Origin: Cladophialophora immunda | Lineage: Eukaryota > Ascomycota > Eurotiomycetes > Chaetothyriales > Herpotrichiellaceae | Assembly (NCBI RefSeq): GCF_000835495.1 | Contig: NW_015622548.1 | Coordinates: forward strand, 1,054,001 to 1,118,000 | Length of the DNA: 64,000 bases | Direction: 5' to 3' | Shown here: piece after piece, positions 20,954-30,546 of the stretch | Layout: every line of letters starts with the position of its first letter | Numbering within the stretch: the first letter of the stretch is position 1 | Notes under the pieces: generated by a model | The model's database searches: none | What the model was told of the DNA's origin: nothing | What the model saw: the letters and a program-made list of their open reading frames with translations, nothing else | Translations under genes and position numbers: made by a program

Positions 20954-21039
20954 AGCCCCGAAGGGCACATGAGCACAGGAGTGCTCAAAAAGACGTAAAA
21001 AAAGACAACTGTTGTCGTCTCTTGAGCCCCGAAGGGCAC
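20954..21039 (-). repeat. Duplicated UUCG-tetraloop hairpins
   Basis: The 15-base sequence AGCCCCGAAGGGCAC occurs at 20954-20968 and again at 21025-21039. On the minus strand each copy reads GCCC-TTCG-GGGC, a perfect 4-bp stem closed by C(UUCG)G, the most stable tetraloop class. Between them lie two further inverted repeats: GAGCAC-AGGA-GTGCTC (20971-20986) and GACAAC-T-GTTGTC (21004-21016). Confidence 0.6.
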
Positions 21040-21052
21040 CAGCAAGCCCAAG

Positions 21053-21150
21053 CACACAGCACACAGCACACAGCACTCAGCACCCACCAACCCCTCCCCA
21101 CCCCCCTCCTCCCTGCTCCCTCCTCCCACCTCCCACCTCCCAACGTAAAA
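21053..21150. repeat. ACACAGC microsatellite and C-rich/G-rich tract
   Basis: A 7-base CACACAG-type unit is repeated about four times from 21053, followed by a nearly pure pyrimidine tract to about 21150. The minus strand of that tract has many GGG runs separated by 3-4 bases, which is a strong G-quadruplex pattern in the presumed transcript of the gene ending at 21231. Confidence 0.55.
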
Positions 21151-21230
21151 CCGCGCCCACCCGCGCACCACCAGAGAAGAAAACAAGACACTCTCACAAG
21201 ACGAGGCCACCGCACCCACAACTAACTGCC

Positions 21231-23354
21231 TCACTGCTCGTCCTGAAGCCGCTCCCGCAGGAGAGCGACTTCGATCTGAGCAGCGAGGTACTCAGCTGTG
21301 AGGCGGCGGACCTCGCCTTGGAGTTGTCGAAACCCCACTTCAGCGTCGACGGCGACCTCCCGCGCCTCCACGAGGGTCCTCCACAGCTGACCGAACGCAC
21401 CCAGGATCTCGCCCTCCGCAGAGAGGAGACCCGCGCGGGCGCGGACGGCCACTGGGTTGCCCCTCGCGGCGCCGACCGGGAGATCGCCGTCGAGGACGTC
21501 GATGTCGACAAGGGCCTCGCTCAAGTGAGCGAGCCCGGCGCGGAGTTGCTCCGCAACCGGGGCGTCAACCTCGTCAAGGTTGACGCGCCCTTCCTCCTCT
21601 TCGTCCTCCTCGTCCTCCTCGCCCTCCTCGCCCTCCTCGCCCTCCTCGTCTTCCTCTCCTGAAGACCACCTGTCTTCAGGAGCTTGCCATTGCCCCTGGG
21701 CCGGAGCCCCGTCCTCTTCAGCCTCCGCAGAGGCAGCCGTCATGTCCTCGGCCTCGTCGGCCTCGGCTTGGCCCATGGCCAGGGAGCGGAGAGAGCCAGA
21801 CCGTGCCACCCGCCGCAGGCGCGGGACTCCCAAGAGTTGGGAGTCCGTTGCGCTGCGACGGGCCCCATCCTGGTCGACTGGGATGGGTGTTGTAGTGAAG
21901 GCACGGCGGCCAGGATAAAGGAGGCGAGTCATGTTGATGTCGCTAGGCTGCGAAGCCTGAGTCGTGTGAGTCACCTGACCAGGGCGCGGAAAGAGAGGGT
22001 TGACGATGCGGCCGTGATGTTGTAGAGTGAACGGCAACTGTTCAGTCGCCGGTGAGTCTGATCGCTCATGAATCAGAAGAGTGTCTGGTGAGCTTGGAGG
22101 TTCTTGGTTGAACGGAGTGATTGACACAGGGTCAGTTGCCGGTGAGTCTGAACGCCCATGAATCAGAAGAGTGTTCGCTGAGGTTTGAGATTCTTGGATA
22201 AACGGAGTGTTTGACAGAGGATCAGTTGCCGGTGAGTTTGAGTGCTCATGAATCAGAACAGTGTTCGGTGAGTCTGGTTGTTCGTAATTCAGGAGAGTAA
22301 GAGAAGAATCTGAGTGTACAGTCGCCGGTGAGTTCGAACGCTCACGAATCAGAAGGGTGGTCGGTGAGTCTAGATGTTGGTGATTCAGGAGAGTCTGAGA
22401 AGAATCTGAATGTACAGTGGCTGGTGAGTTCGAACGCTCACGAATCAGAAGGGTGGTCGGTGAGGTTGAATGTTCGTGATTCGGTAGAGTATTGGAAGAA
22501 TGCGAACGTTCAGTGGCTGGTGAGGTTGAATGTTCGTGGTTCAGGACAGTGTTAGAAGAATGTGAATGTTCAGTGGCTGGTGAAGTTGGACGCTCGTGAT
22601 TCAGTAATGGACTTGGAAGAGTTTGAGGTGGGATCGAATTTGGAAGGTTGGGCGCTGAATTTACTGCCAGACCAGGGCTGTTTTGAAAACTCCGATGCGG
22701 CTCATGAGACCAGAAGAGGACAGTGCCAGTGAATCGAGTGCTTGTTTGCGTTGGGAGAGAATTTGGAAGACCTTGTGTAGAATTCGCTGCCACACCACGG
22801 ATGCTTGCAAAACTCCAGCCGGGTTCATCAGTCCAGAAGAGTGGAGCACGAGTGTGTTGATTGTCTGCTTGGTTTGCAGTTTGGTGTTCATGCTCAAGTG
22901 AACCGTCTTCTGATGGGATGTTTGCAGGGTCGAGAACAAGATCAGGAGAGTCTGTGATCTGAGGGAAGTTTTGTAAGGATGTCAAGTCTGTGGTTGCGTG
23001 CACACGACGAAGACCAACAGGGGGCTCGACTGGACTCGCAGTGGTGGAAGGGTTCAAGTCTTGAGATGTTGAGGCAGGATCAGAGCCGTTGATGGATTCA
23101 GTTGTCTGAGCAGCTAGGTCTGGGCCAGAAGATGTGCTGGACGGACCAGAGGACAAGCCAGTGTCACCAGGCAAGAGAAACTGGGAGAAGCTGTGACGAC
23201 GCTGTTCCTCCTCAGAGCGAGAAGGGGGAGAAGAGTGAGAATCAGGTGGTAAGCCTGGCAAGATTTAACGTTAGAAACAGTCGGCTGGCTGGAGGTTGAT
23301 GAACTGATCATGTCTGAGCGCGAACTTACCTGCGGATCGGTTTGGAGAAGACAT
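21231..23354 (-). CDS. Disordered Ser/Pro/Thr-rich repeat protein, unrecognised
   Basis: Read on the minus strand, exon 1 is 23354-23330 (MSSPNRSA) and exon 2 is 23254-21231 (682 residues), with canonical GTAAGT/CCAG ends. The N-terminal third is Ser/Pro-rich. Then come two copies of a roughly 40-residue unit (LFW-x2-EP-x2-SF ... LPNS-x-P-x-QT), about seven copies of a unit built on [HR]E[RH]S-x-SPAT with 20, 32 and 30-residue periods, a basic patch, and a run of almost only Glu/Asp/Gly (21588-21660). It ends in a predicted Ala/Glu/Leu coiled coil (about the last 110 residues). There is no signal peptide or membrane segment. I recognise no family. The coiled coil suggests self-association; the repeats may be phosphorylated linkers. 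Confidence 0.7.
22035..22620 (-). repeat. In-frame tandem repeats with changing period
   Basis: Within the repeat-protein gene, the DNA copies beginning at 22332 and 22428 are near-identical with a 96-base (32-codon) period. To the right (N-terminal side) the period is 60 bases (20 codons, about 2.5 copies). To the left it is 90 bases (30 codons, about 2.5 copies). All periods are multiples of three, so copy changes keep the frame. Confidence 0.75.
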
Positions 23355-23911
23355 CCTGACCGGCGCCGATGTCGACGTGATCGGAGAAGCGGTTGGGTTA
23401 TTGTCGGGGTCTGTATGCGACGGTCGCGCGACAGTGTCGTAAGTCTAGAAGAGCTGAGACGACGACCTTGACGGAATGCGACAAGTTGAAATGACGATGG
23501 TGAGATAGAAGACGAAGGGAAGTGAGAGGAAGAAGCGTCGACGATCTTTGTTGTCGATTTTTCCAACCATCTTTCTGTCGCACCCTCTATAGCAGAAAAG
23601 CAGCGCTAACGACTAACTGCGTAGACATTAACATTGAATCGCCAAGCTGAATGGGCTGAAAATGTTGGCTTCTGGGTGCGATATAGTGGTCTTCCCTGGT
23701 TGTGATGGAATGTATAAGGCATTTGGAAGCATATTGTGTGCGCAAGGCTGAAGCAAGACAGCGCGGGTCTTACCAGGTCAAGCCGCAGTCACACCATCGT
23801 CTTATTGAAAATCCCTGTCGTGACAGATCTTTATGTCGTCGCGACAAATGTCATTTGTGTCGCGAAAGCCCCCATATACAGGGCATGAGAACCATCTTGA
23901 ACTTGCCCTTT
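23355..23911. other. Intergenic
   Basis: Upstream of the repeat-protein gene and downstream of the NAD kinase. Overlapping frames around 23398-23583 are Ser/Arg-rich and probably 5' UTR. No gene is called. Confidence 0.5.
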
Positions 23912-25873
23912 TCACATATTCAACATGCTTAGCTGTCGCCTCATTGGGCTCGCCGCGTGGTCGCCATCCTCGCTAGGCCCAATGCCGCTGTCCGTTCCTC
24001 CAAGAGGGCTCGAGTCAATGTCGATGTCCCATTTCTCCTCAACATGATCGCTGTCCTCATCATCCCCGATGTCCCATCCTTTCTGGACTGCGCCTCTGAC
24101 GTTCCATCTCAAAGCCCTTTGTACACTTTCCACCCATTCGTTCGTGCCGGTCATGACAGTTGGGAGGGGATACTGCGACGCCTCGAGGGTCACATAATCT
24201 CCTTGTTTCAACTCAATCCGTCCCTTTCCGTCAAAAGAGCAATAGGCTGACGACCGCGATTTGTTAGGTACTGCGATTCGCAATGCAAGAGTGTCGGATA
24301 ATACCATTGGCCGGAAGGAAAGGGTGTGCGGACAGATGGGTGTCAGCAAGATGGCAGGAATGGATGGGTGTATCAGAGACCCTCCAGCTGAAAGGGAGTA
24401 GGCCGTCGATCCTGTCGGCGTGGAAAAGATACACCCATCCGCCTGCACAATAGTCAGAAGCTCATCGTCCCCGTAGAGCTCTAGGTTGGACACATAAGCC
24501 GAAGGGCCGCGGTCAATGACAAGCTCGTTCAATACTTCAAACTGCTCGCCCTCCTCCACAGCACCCTTGACCGCCCCGGGAGCCCGATCAGCTCTCCAGA
24601 CAGTGCAGGTAAATCGCATGCGCAGGTTAACTCGCATACCTGCATCGCCCATGACCCGATCAAGATGTTCTTTATACTTGTCGAATTCAAAATTCGTCAA
24701 AAAGCCTAGGCTTCCTAACGAAAAGGAGAGGACAGGTGGGACGACCCGCTGGAACAGCCATGAGGTGAACAAGACAGTTCCGTCACCTCCCATGGTGAGG
24801 ACCAGGTCGAATTTCTCCGGCGACGACCAGCACAGATCTGGAGTCCAGTACTTCAACATCTTGCTGAACCGAGGTTCCTTCGCCAACAATCCAGCGGCAT
24901 CAAATCGTTTGGAGTGTCGGAGTTTGGCATCCACGTAGACATTCACGCCTAGATCGTTCCCATACCGAGGCGTGGAGAGCAACCATTCAGCAAGTTCACG
25001 CGTCAAGTACACGAGACTGTTGTCGCGAGCCTTGGTCACAATCATGACATTGCGCACGGCCCGCTTGAGCGGTTTGCGCTGCAGCTGCTTAGAGACCTCT
25101 CTTACGCCTGTTGCAGTCTGCATCAGTCGCGAATGCGAGTAGTCGTCGTCTGCAATCTCTTCTAGAACCTTTTGAATGTCCACAACCCCGTCAAACCGCT
25201 GATGGAAGAAACATGGCGATCGAAGGAAACTCGTCGACGTGGGTGAATAGGTTGACAGCGCACCGGCCTGGAGACCAGCAAAGGTGGCTGTTAACGATGG
25301 TGATCCAGAGCAACTCCTTTGCTGTTCCAGCTCTACCTCGTTGATGGCTGTCTTGAGAGCGTTCACGGCCAACGGTGCCGTGTTAGGCCCCGCACTGGGC
25401 CGCCGCGATACCAGAGCCTTCATGATCGTCTGTCTTGGTATATCTATTGATTTTGGGTTCTTGCGGTGGGTGAGCAGAGATTTCGGTAGCAGAAGAGGCT
25501 TGGGCACGGGGACTGTAGGGTGGTGTGCGATGTACGAGTTCTTCAGAGGATCGTTGGAGGACGCGTTGTCGCTGCTGACGGCTTTGTCGCTCACGAGATC
25601 GGGCTCTGTATGGACCAGACTGCGTACAGCGTGTGTTTGGCCGTCAGCATCAATGGGATCTAAATGTTCGGCATATTGACGGAGGATGGACTCTCCAACC
25701 GACGTTTTGGAGGTGGAAGAGGCCATGCCATCAGGGAGCAGGAAGTCAGGATTATCAAGGACAGGAGTTGGTGGAGAAAAGTTGCTGATGCTAGTGGCCT
25801 CGGAGGTAGTGGGCGAGGATAAGGTGGAGTGGGAGTGGGTGTCGAGGTTACTGATCGTGGGAGATGTGGTCAT
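23912..25873 (-). CDS. NAD(+) kinase (UTR1-type)
   Basis: A single exon of 653 residues from the ATG at 25873; the frame upstream reaches only a GTG. The N-terminal 230 residues are Ser/Thr-rich and low-complexity, as is common in fungal homologues. The kinase domain follows: LVLTMGGDGTVLFTSW (GGDG at 362-365, binds and activates substrate phosphates), the NE-motif LNELVIDRG near 449, and TPTGSTAYSLSAGG (485-498, the second NAD-kinase signature). It phosphorylates NAD(+) with ATP to NADP(+), supplying NADPH for biosynthesis and for P450 and SDR reactions. The lack of a clear targeting sequence and the UTR1-like length suggest a cytosolic enzyme. A POS5-type mitochondrial form is less likely. 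Confidence 0.93.
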   Translation of the reverse strand: MTTSPTISNLDTHSHSTLSSPTTSEATSISNFSPPTPVLDNPDFLLPDGMASSTSKTSVGESILRQYAEHLDPIDADGQTHAVRSLVHTEPDLVSDKAVSSDNASSNDPLKNSYIAHHPTVPVPKPLLLPKSLLTHRKNPKSIDIPRQTIMKALVSRRPSAGPNTAPLAVNALKTAINEVELEQQRSCSGSPSLTATFAGLQAGALSTYSPTSTSFLRSPCFFHQRFDGVVDIQKVLEEIADDDYSHSRLMQTATGVREVSKQLQRKPLKRAVRNVMIVTKARDNSLVYLTRELAEWLLSTPRYGNDLGVNVYVDAKLRHSKRFDAAGLLAKEPRFSKMLKYWTPDLCWSSPEKFDLVLTMGGDGTVLFTSWLFQRVVPPVLSFSLGSLGFLTNFEFDKYKEHLDRVMGDAGMRVNLRMRFTCTVWRADRAPGAVKGAVEEGEQFEVLNELVIDRGPSAYVSNLELYGDDELLTIVQADGCIFSTPTGSTAYSLSAGGSLIHPSIPAILLTPICPHTLSFRPMVLSDTLALRIAVPNKSRSSAYCSFDGKGRIELKQGDYVTLEASQYPLPTVMTGTNEWVESVQRALRWNVRGAVQKGWDIGDDEDSDHVEEKWDIDIDSSPLGGTDSGIGPSEDGDHAASPMRRQLSMLNM

Positions 25874-26816
25874 GTTGGAAAGCCGCAAGCCTAAAAAAGA
25901 AGTCCTGCAGGGCAAACGAGGCACAACCCGAGCCGGTGGGAGTGGATCTGGTCAACAGCGGACGATCTGGAGGTCGTGTCACCCTCTGCAAGTGTTGTTG
26001 TGGGTGATGGAAGAGTGATGCCGAGGGGCAAATCCGAACACGGCTCGTAAGCGGGCCAATCTTCGGAACAGTCAGAGCGCCGAACGCATGGGAGCGCACA
26101 CATGTGCCGCCGAGAGGAACGGGTGGCCTAGGAACTTGCCTAGGAGACTTGCCTAAAACCTGCCCGGTTGCGAGATGTCAAGGTGCACACGATATCACCA
26201 AATGAGTAATCCGGAGACTCGGAGTTAGCGGATAAAGCTGGTAAATGAACGCTTTTGTGCTCGTGATGCCAGTGCAGTGTCGTGGTGTGAATTGACTTGA
26301 CCCTCTGGACCAGCCGAGGTTGAACTGATTATGCAAATCTGCTGTAAAGTCGTAAAGCTGGGTATCTTCAGTCCACGTCAAAGCAAAGCAAAAGAGTACC
26401 TTGATCGATGGGGTTGGTGTAAAGGGAGTTGGTGGTAGCTGTTCGATGCTGTGCTCAAGTATTTGTAGCACTGGCACATGCCAGAGGAAATGTCCATTCT
26501 GGCCTGGGGCCCGACTTTGCTGGGCGTGTCTTGATGTTGAGACAGGCACGTGGGGATCTGCTGTGGGCATGGATCAACCACAAAAGCACCTCCTGTTGCC
26601 GTGCCTAGATCCTCCATAGTGGGCACCTGAATAGCGACCACCGGCCCCTGAACCACCAATGCACCGAGCCTAGAAGCCTGCAGCAAACAGACTATTGCAC
26701 GACGACAAGCCTATTTCCCACCCCCACCTCCTGCACCTCACCACTGTTTGGCGTCAGTCAGCCGCCCACTTTGTGACTGTTTCAGCGTTCACACGCTGGC
26801 AAAACTTGTAACAGCA
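25874..26816. other. Intergenic
   Basis: Promoter side of the NAD kinase and 3' side of RRP46. A 130-codon minus-strand frame (26178-26570) has no family features. Nothing else is recognised. Confidence 0.5.
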
Positions 26817-27647
26817 TCAATCCTGTCGCCAGCTTTCGTCCTTAATCACCCGGGCTTCCATAGCGTTTCTTATCACATCCAGCACACAGATAACCGAGTT
26901 GTTCCCAGTTACACCGTCTGTTCCGTTCATGGCAACATCTCCGTTCGATTGTTTGTTGGCTTCTCTTTCAGTGGTGCTGGGGATGGGGTCGGTGCGTAAG
27001 GAGTGACCAAGTACTGCTAAGCGAGCAGCATGTGCTGCTTGTTGCCAACTTTCCATGCTGAATTTGCCTTCACTCTCCATCAACAGCGTCGTGCCATCTT
27101 TACTGAAGGCAAACACATGCAAGCTCGCGCATTTCTTTCGCTGCGAAACCCCGGGGTTGATCATCACCTGTCCATCGTCACGGCTGACCCCAACGAGAGC
27201 GGCAGCAACCAATGTTTTCATCATCACAGCTGCGTCTAAGCATCCAAGGATAGCAGCATTGAGTGCCGAAGCGAGCAAGTCGAGATACGTCTCACCTTGC
27301 CCAGCCCCTCTGACTCCACCGGGTAGGCTCTCGTCACTTTCAACAGACAGGACTTGAAGAGTGACTTGCAACATGGTTCGTGGAGTCTCTTGGCCAAGGA
27401 CAATAGCTTGGAGCGTTCGTTTGATGAGTTGCTCAACATGTCGTTCCTTGACCATTCCAACGCCATTGTGGGGTCGGAGATTGACTTCAATCAAGGTCGA
27501 CTCGGGAATCTCATCAGATCGGTAGGGGACTTCAACCGGGTAATTGACGCCGGCGACGATTCTGTATGCTTCACGCGGCGCGCTGTACGTTGCTGACCCA
27601 TCTGCGCTGGTCAATGTGTGTAGAGATGCTTGGGGAGGCTCGCTCAT
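26817..27647 (-). CDS. RRP46: Exosome RNase PH-like subunit RRP46
   Basis: A single exon of 276 residues from the ATG at 27647 (MSEPPQASL); the open frame extends 33 codons upstream but the start shown sits right before the conserved domain. The RNase PH fold is recognised by LTSADGSATYS, the GVNYPVEVPYRSDEIPES turn, EVNLRPHNGVG, the ERHVE helix, PRTMLQVTLQVL and the LDLLASALNAAILGCLDAAV helix. These match RRP46/EXOSC5 better than RRP41 or MTR3. It is a structural, catalytically inactive ring subunit of the nuclear and cytoplasmic exosome, which trims and degrades RNA 3' to 5'. The C-terminal 40 residues are a less conserved fungal tail. Confidence 0.85.
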   Translation of the reverse strand: MSEPPQASLHTLTSADGSATYSAPREAYRIVAGVNYPVEVPYRSDEIPESTLIEVNLRPHNGVGMVKERHVEQLIKRTLQAIVLGQETPRTMLQVTLQVLSVESDESLPGGVRGAGQGETYLDLLASALNAAILGCLDAAVMMKTLVAAALVGVSRDDGQVMINPGVSQRKKCASLHVFAFSKDGTTLLMESEGKFSMESWQQAAHAARLAVLGHSLRTDPIPSTTEREANKQSNGDVAMNGTDGVTGNNSVICVLDVIRNAMEARVIKDESWRQD

Positions 27648-27942
27648 GACCAGGAGAGCCATGATGAAGATCAGTGTCCGATAAACGTTCAGCGAAACAG
27701 AGTTCGCGTCAGTGTAAAGGATTTTATATTGACGAGGCCGTGCCAAGAGCCCTTAGCGCAAGGCTGTGAGGACAAAGGAGATGATAAGAAGAACATCCGC
27801 CTCAAGTTAATTCATCCCGAACCGGACGGGAGAAGGGAGTATGTTCCTTGTGGATTGATATAGTCGAAGGCGGAGAACAGCAATCATTTATGTACTCGAA
27901 TTCTAAGCAAAAAGCCGCCCGGGTATCAAAAGGTGAAGCCAA

Positions 27943-29030
27943 TTAACCAGGCAGTGCCCTCATTACACCTTCAAAGGCCACCAACGCCATCGCGTTCGCA
28001 GGGAACGCCCTCAGAAAGCACGGCACGAAGCCCCTCCAATACCCTCTCCATCCAGACTCTCTATACACAGCAACAGCGGCATCCTTCCAGTGTCTAAAGC
28101 GAGGAGTGCCGTCGTTGAGCGCGCCTCCCAGTGGGTCCGTCATGATGCGTTGCTTGACCACGTCTGAGGGGTAGGAGGTCAGCCAGAAGACTTGCGCAGA
28201 CATCCCACCTGCCCAGAAATTGATTGCAGGGGTGGAAAGAGAAGTGTGTTTCTTGAACCACGTCGTCAGGAGGTCGTAGCTGCCCCACCAAAAGAAGAAG
28301 AACGAGCGGAAGATTAATGTTGAGAAGAGGCCGTGATACAAGCCAGCAACGCCGTGGGAACGGAGAATCTTTCTCGTGCAGTCTATAGGACCGCTGTACA
28401 GCCTGTCCTTCTTCTTCGCAGCGTATTGAATCTGTAATCTTGCCTTGACATGTTCAACGGGCGCAGCGATAAAGGAAACGGTAGCACCTGCCATGGTTCC
28501 TGCAATCCCATGCCCAAAAGCAGGCAACTTCTCGTTCGCAAGCTCTGAGGCGCTCTTGCCGCGCCGGAAAGACGGGTTGGCAAATATATTTTCATGTAAC
28601 AGCCTCCGGTAAACTGTCAAGCTCCCCAACATGACAGAGTCCATGGCCATCCATCCTAACAGCGGTGGAGTTGCGCCCTTGTAAATTCCTGCAATCCCCT
28701 CTCTTCTCAGTGTCTGCAACAGGCAGTCCAGCGGCCCTTTGAATTGTGATTTCTGTGAGGTCTGCAAGCGAACCTTGACTGTGTCGAAAGGGTGACCGAC
28801 GGAGAGTTTTGCTATGCCCGAGAAGACGCCTGCGACGAAGCCTTTGTAGTTCTTTGCGAACGATTTTGCTCTCGAGTCCTCATTGGCGGCTTGCTCGGGA
28901 TGGCGCAAGACTTTGGGTACGGTTCCTTTGTGATCATCTTGGGTTCTAAGTCATGGTGAGCACGCGTATAGAACGACGAACTGGGGATGAGGTTGTTCAC
29001 CGGTTCATACCTGCTAAATGCTTCTGACAT
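27943..29030 (-). CDS. Mitochondrial carrier family protein
   Basis: Read on the minus strand, exon 1 is 29030-29011 (MSEAFS plus a split Arg codon) and exon 2 is 28945-27943, giving 340 residues. The three signature repeats are HPFDTVKVRLQ, APVEHVKARLQ and YPSDVVKQRI, each with a downstream G-x-x-G-x-Y-x-G helix turn (GIAGIYKG, GVAGLYHG, GWRGYWRG). Six membrane helices of the inner mitochondrial membrane are expected. The contacts look like the carnitine/amino-acid branch (SLC25A20/A29, YMC1-like), but the substrate is not certain. The first intron is placed by phase; its acceptor CTTAG was the only one that kept the frame. Confidence 0.88.
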
Positions 29031-29501
29031 GCTGGTGGAGGGACTGCCTGCGGGCTCCGCTGGCTACCGACTTCAGAGAGTCGCAGGCGCGATCGCAACC
29101 ATTATTAAAGTGATTCAGCTTACCTGGACCCCACAAACAGGCATAACAATCAAGGAGTGTCTGCGATCACATTCTTACGAGAGAGGGGGAGAGAGCAGGA
29201 GATGGAGAAGTGGTGGTCGGGGACGGTTTAGCCTCCCCGACAGGCTTGGTGACGTTGTGGATCTGAATCGCAGGCCAACAGTGGGCTCCCATGGAAAGAA
29301 TAATTTGGGGCGTGCCTAATAAAAAGCTTGCTTGTAGCCATCCCTACTTGACCCGCGGTTCTGGTGCCAACAGATCGCCACCATGTAGGACCTCCCTTCA
29401 CTGTAACTGGGCATCCCGCTCGGTTACTACCATCCATATATCTCCAGACTTGGGACTCTATACCTAGCAGGTCGAACTGCGAACCCCCGTGCACAGCGAC
29501 G
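29031..29501. promoter_or_regulatory. Shared divergent promoter (carrier / GT8)
   Basis: The 471 bases between the divergent starts contain no gene. No specific element was identified. Confidence 0.4.
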
Positions 29502-30434
29502 ATGGAGAAACCCACAAACGGGAGTGCGCCCACCAAAGTGTGGACCACGCTCATCACGAACACTCAGTACCTCTCGGGCCTCCTCACGCTCGAGTATTCC
29601 TTGAAGAAAGTTGGCTCGCAATATCCTCTCGTCGCACTTTACACTGATACGTTTCCTCCCGAAGGCCTGCAAGCCCTCGAAAGGAGAGGCATACCGGCGA
29701 AACACATTCCTTATCTCCTGCCGTCCGTCCCCAAGGAGTACGCCAACGATCCGCGTTTCTACGACTGCTGGAGCAAATTAACTCCCTTCAGCCTCACCGA
29801 GTATGAGAGGGTGGTACAACTGGACAGCGACATGATGGTCTTGAAGAACATGGATGAACTGATGGAGCTGGAGCTGGACCCGCCTGAGATGAATGGCGAG
29901 GGAAACAGGGTATACGCTGCCAGTCATGCTTGCGCGTGTAATCCCTTGAACAAGCCGCACTATCCGAGACATTGGATACCGGAGAACTGCGGATTCACTT
30001 CCCAGCATACTACACCAGACGATGCTCAGATTCATGGGCCACCTCCCACCGCGGGGATAGGGTCCCCCAATGGCGGGCTAGTCGTGTGCAACCCCAGCCA
30101 AGCCATCTACAACAAGATCCTCGACGCCATGAAAAACGGCGACTTGACCTCAAGCTACGACTTCGCCGATCAGAGCTTGCTGGGTGACCGATTTTATGGT
30201 CGCTGGGTCGGACTGCCGTACATCTACAACGCTCTGAAGACGTTGAGGTGGAAAGGAGTTCATGACGCCATCTGGCGCGACGATCAGGTCAAGAATGTCC
30301 ATTTCATCCTGAGTCCAAAGCCTTGGGATGAGAAATTCGAAGATATCCAGGACGAAACGCACAGGTGGTGGCACCGCATAAACGACGAGCGGTTGGCGCG
30401 TGAAAAGTCCCATGAGATCAGTGATGGGTTTTAG
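29502..30434 (+). CDS. Family 8 glycosyltransferase (glycogenin/galactinol-synthase-like)
   Basis: A single exon of 310 residues from ATG 29502 (MEKPTNGSA); the 46 codons upstream lack family features. The GT8 pattern is clear: VWTTLITNTQYLSGLLTLEYSL at the N-terminus, YPLVALYTD, the metal-binding LDSDMMVLKNMDEL (DxD), FNGGL replaced by SPNGGLVVCNP, DQSLLGDRF, and HFILSPKPWDE near the C-terminus. It is a retaining transferase that moves a sugar from a nucleotide donor such as UDP-glucose or UDP-galactose. No signal peptide or anchor, so cytosolic. Fungal homologues are close to plant galactinol synthases, but a self-glucosylating Tyr as in glycogenin is not evident. The acceptor is unknown. 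Confidence 0.9.
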   Translation: MEKPTNGSAPTKVWTTLITNTQYLSGLLTLEYSLKKVGSQYPLVALYTDTFPPEGLQALERRGIPAKHIPYLLPSVPKEYANDPRFYDCWSKLTPFSLTEYERVVQLDSDMMVLKNMDELMELELDPPEMNGEGNRVYAASHACACNPLNKPHYPRHWIPENCGFTSQHTTPDDAQIHGPPPTAGIGSPNGGLVVCNPSQAIYNKILDAMKNGDLTSSYDFADQSLLGDRFYGRWVGLPYIYNALKTLRWKGVHDAIWRDDQVKNVHFILSPKPWDEKFEDIQDETHRWWHRINDERLAREKSHEISDGF

Positions 30435-30546
30435 CGCAAGTGAGGCTGTTGGTAAGGTGCGAGGTACCAGTAATTAATGGGTATTTAGACGTTGAGCGCA
30501 ACGCGCAAAATAGAGGCTGATAGACAGATAGACAGATATTACGGAT

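Larger units (their letters stand above)
20195..21230. other. FAL1 upstream region and 3' flank of the repeat-protein gene
   Basis: No gene is seen. The left part should hold the FAL1 promoter. The right part (about 20950-21230) is the probable 3' UTR of the minus-strand gene ending at 21231 and is unusually structured: hairpins, a 7-base microsatellite and a pyrimidine tract, listed separately. Confidence 0.5.

Noticed and set aside
21012..21662. 216-codon plus-strand open frame ending in a Leu/Val-rich run
   Set aside because: The run is simply the complement of the Glu/Asp tract of the repeat protein; the rest covers microsatellite and pyrimidine tract.
22035..22620. Regularly spaced repeats that could suggest an array
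   Set aside because: They are in-frame protein-coding repeats in a eukaryotic gene, with no unique spacers of constant length; not CRISPR.
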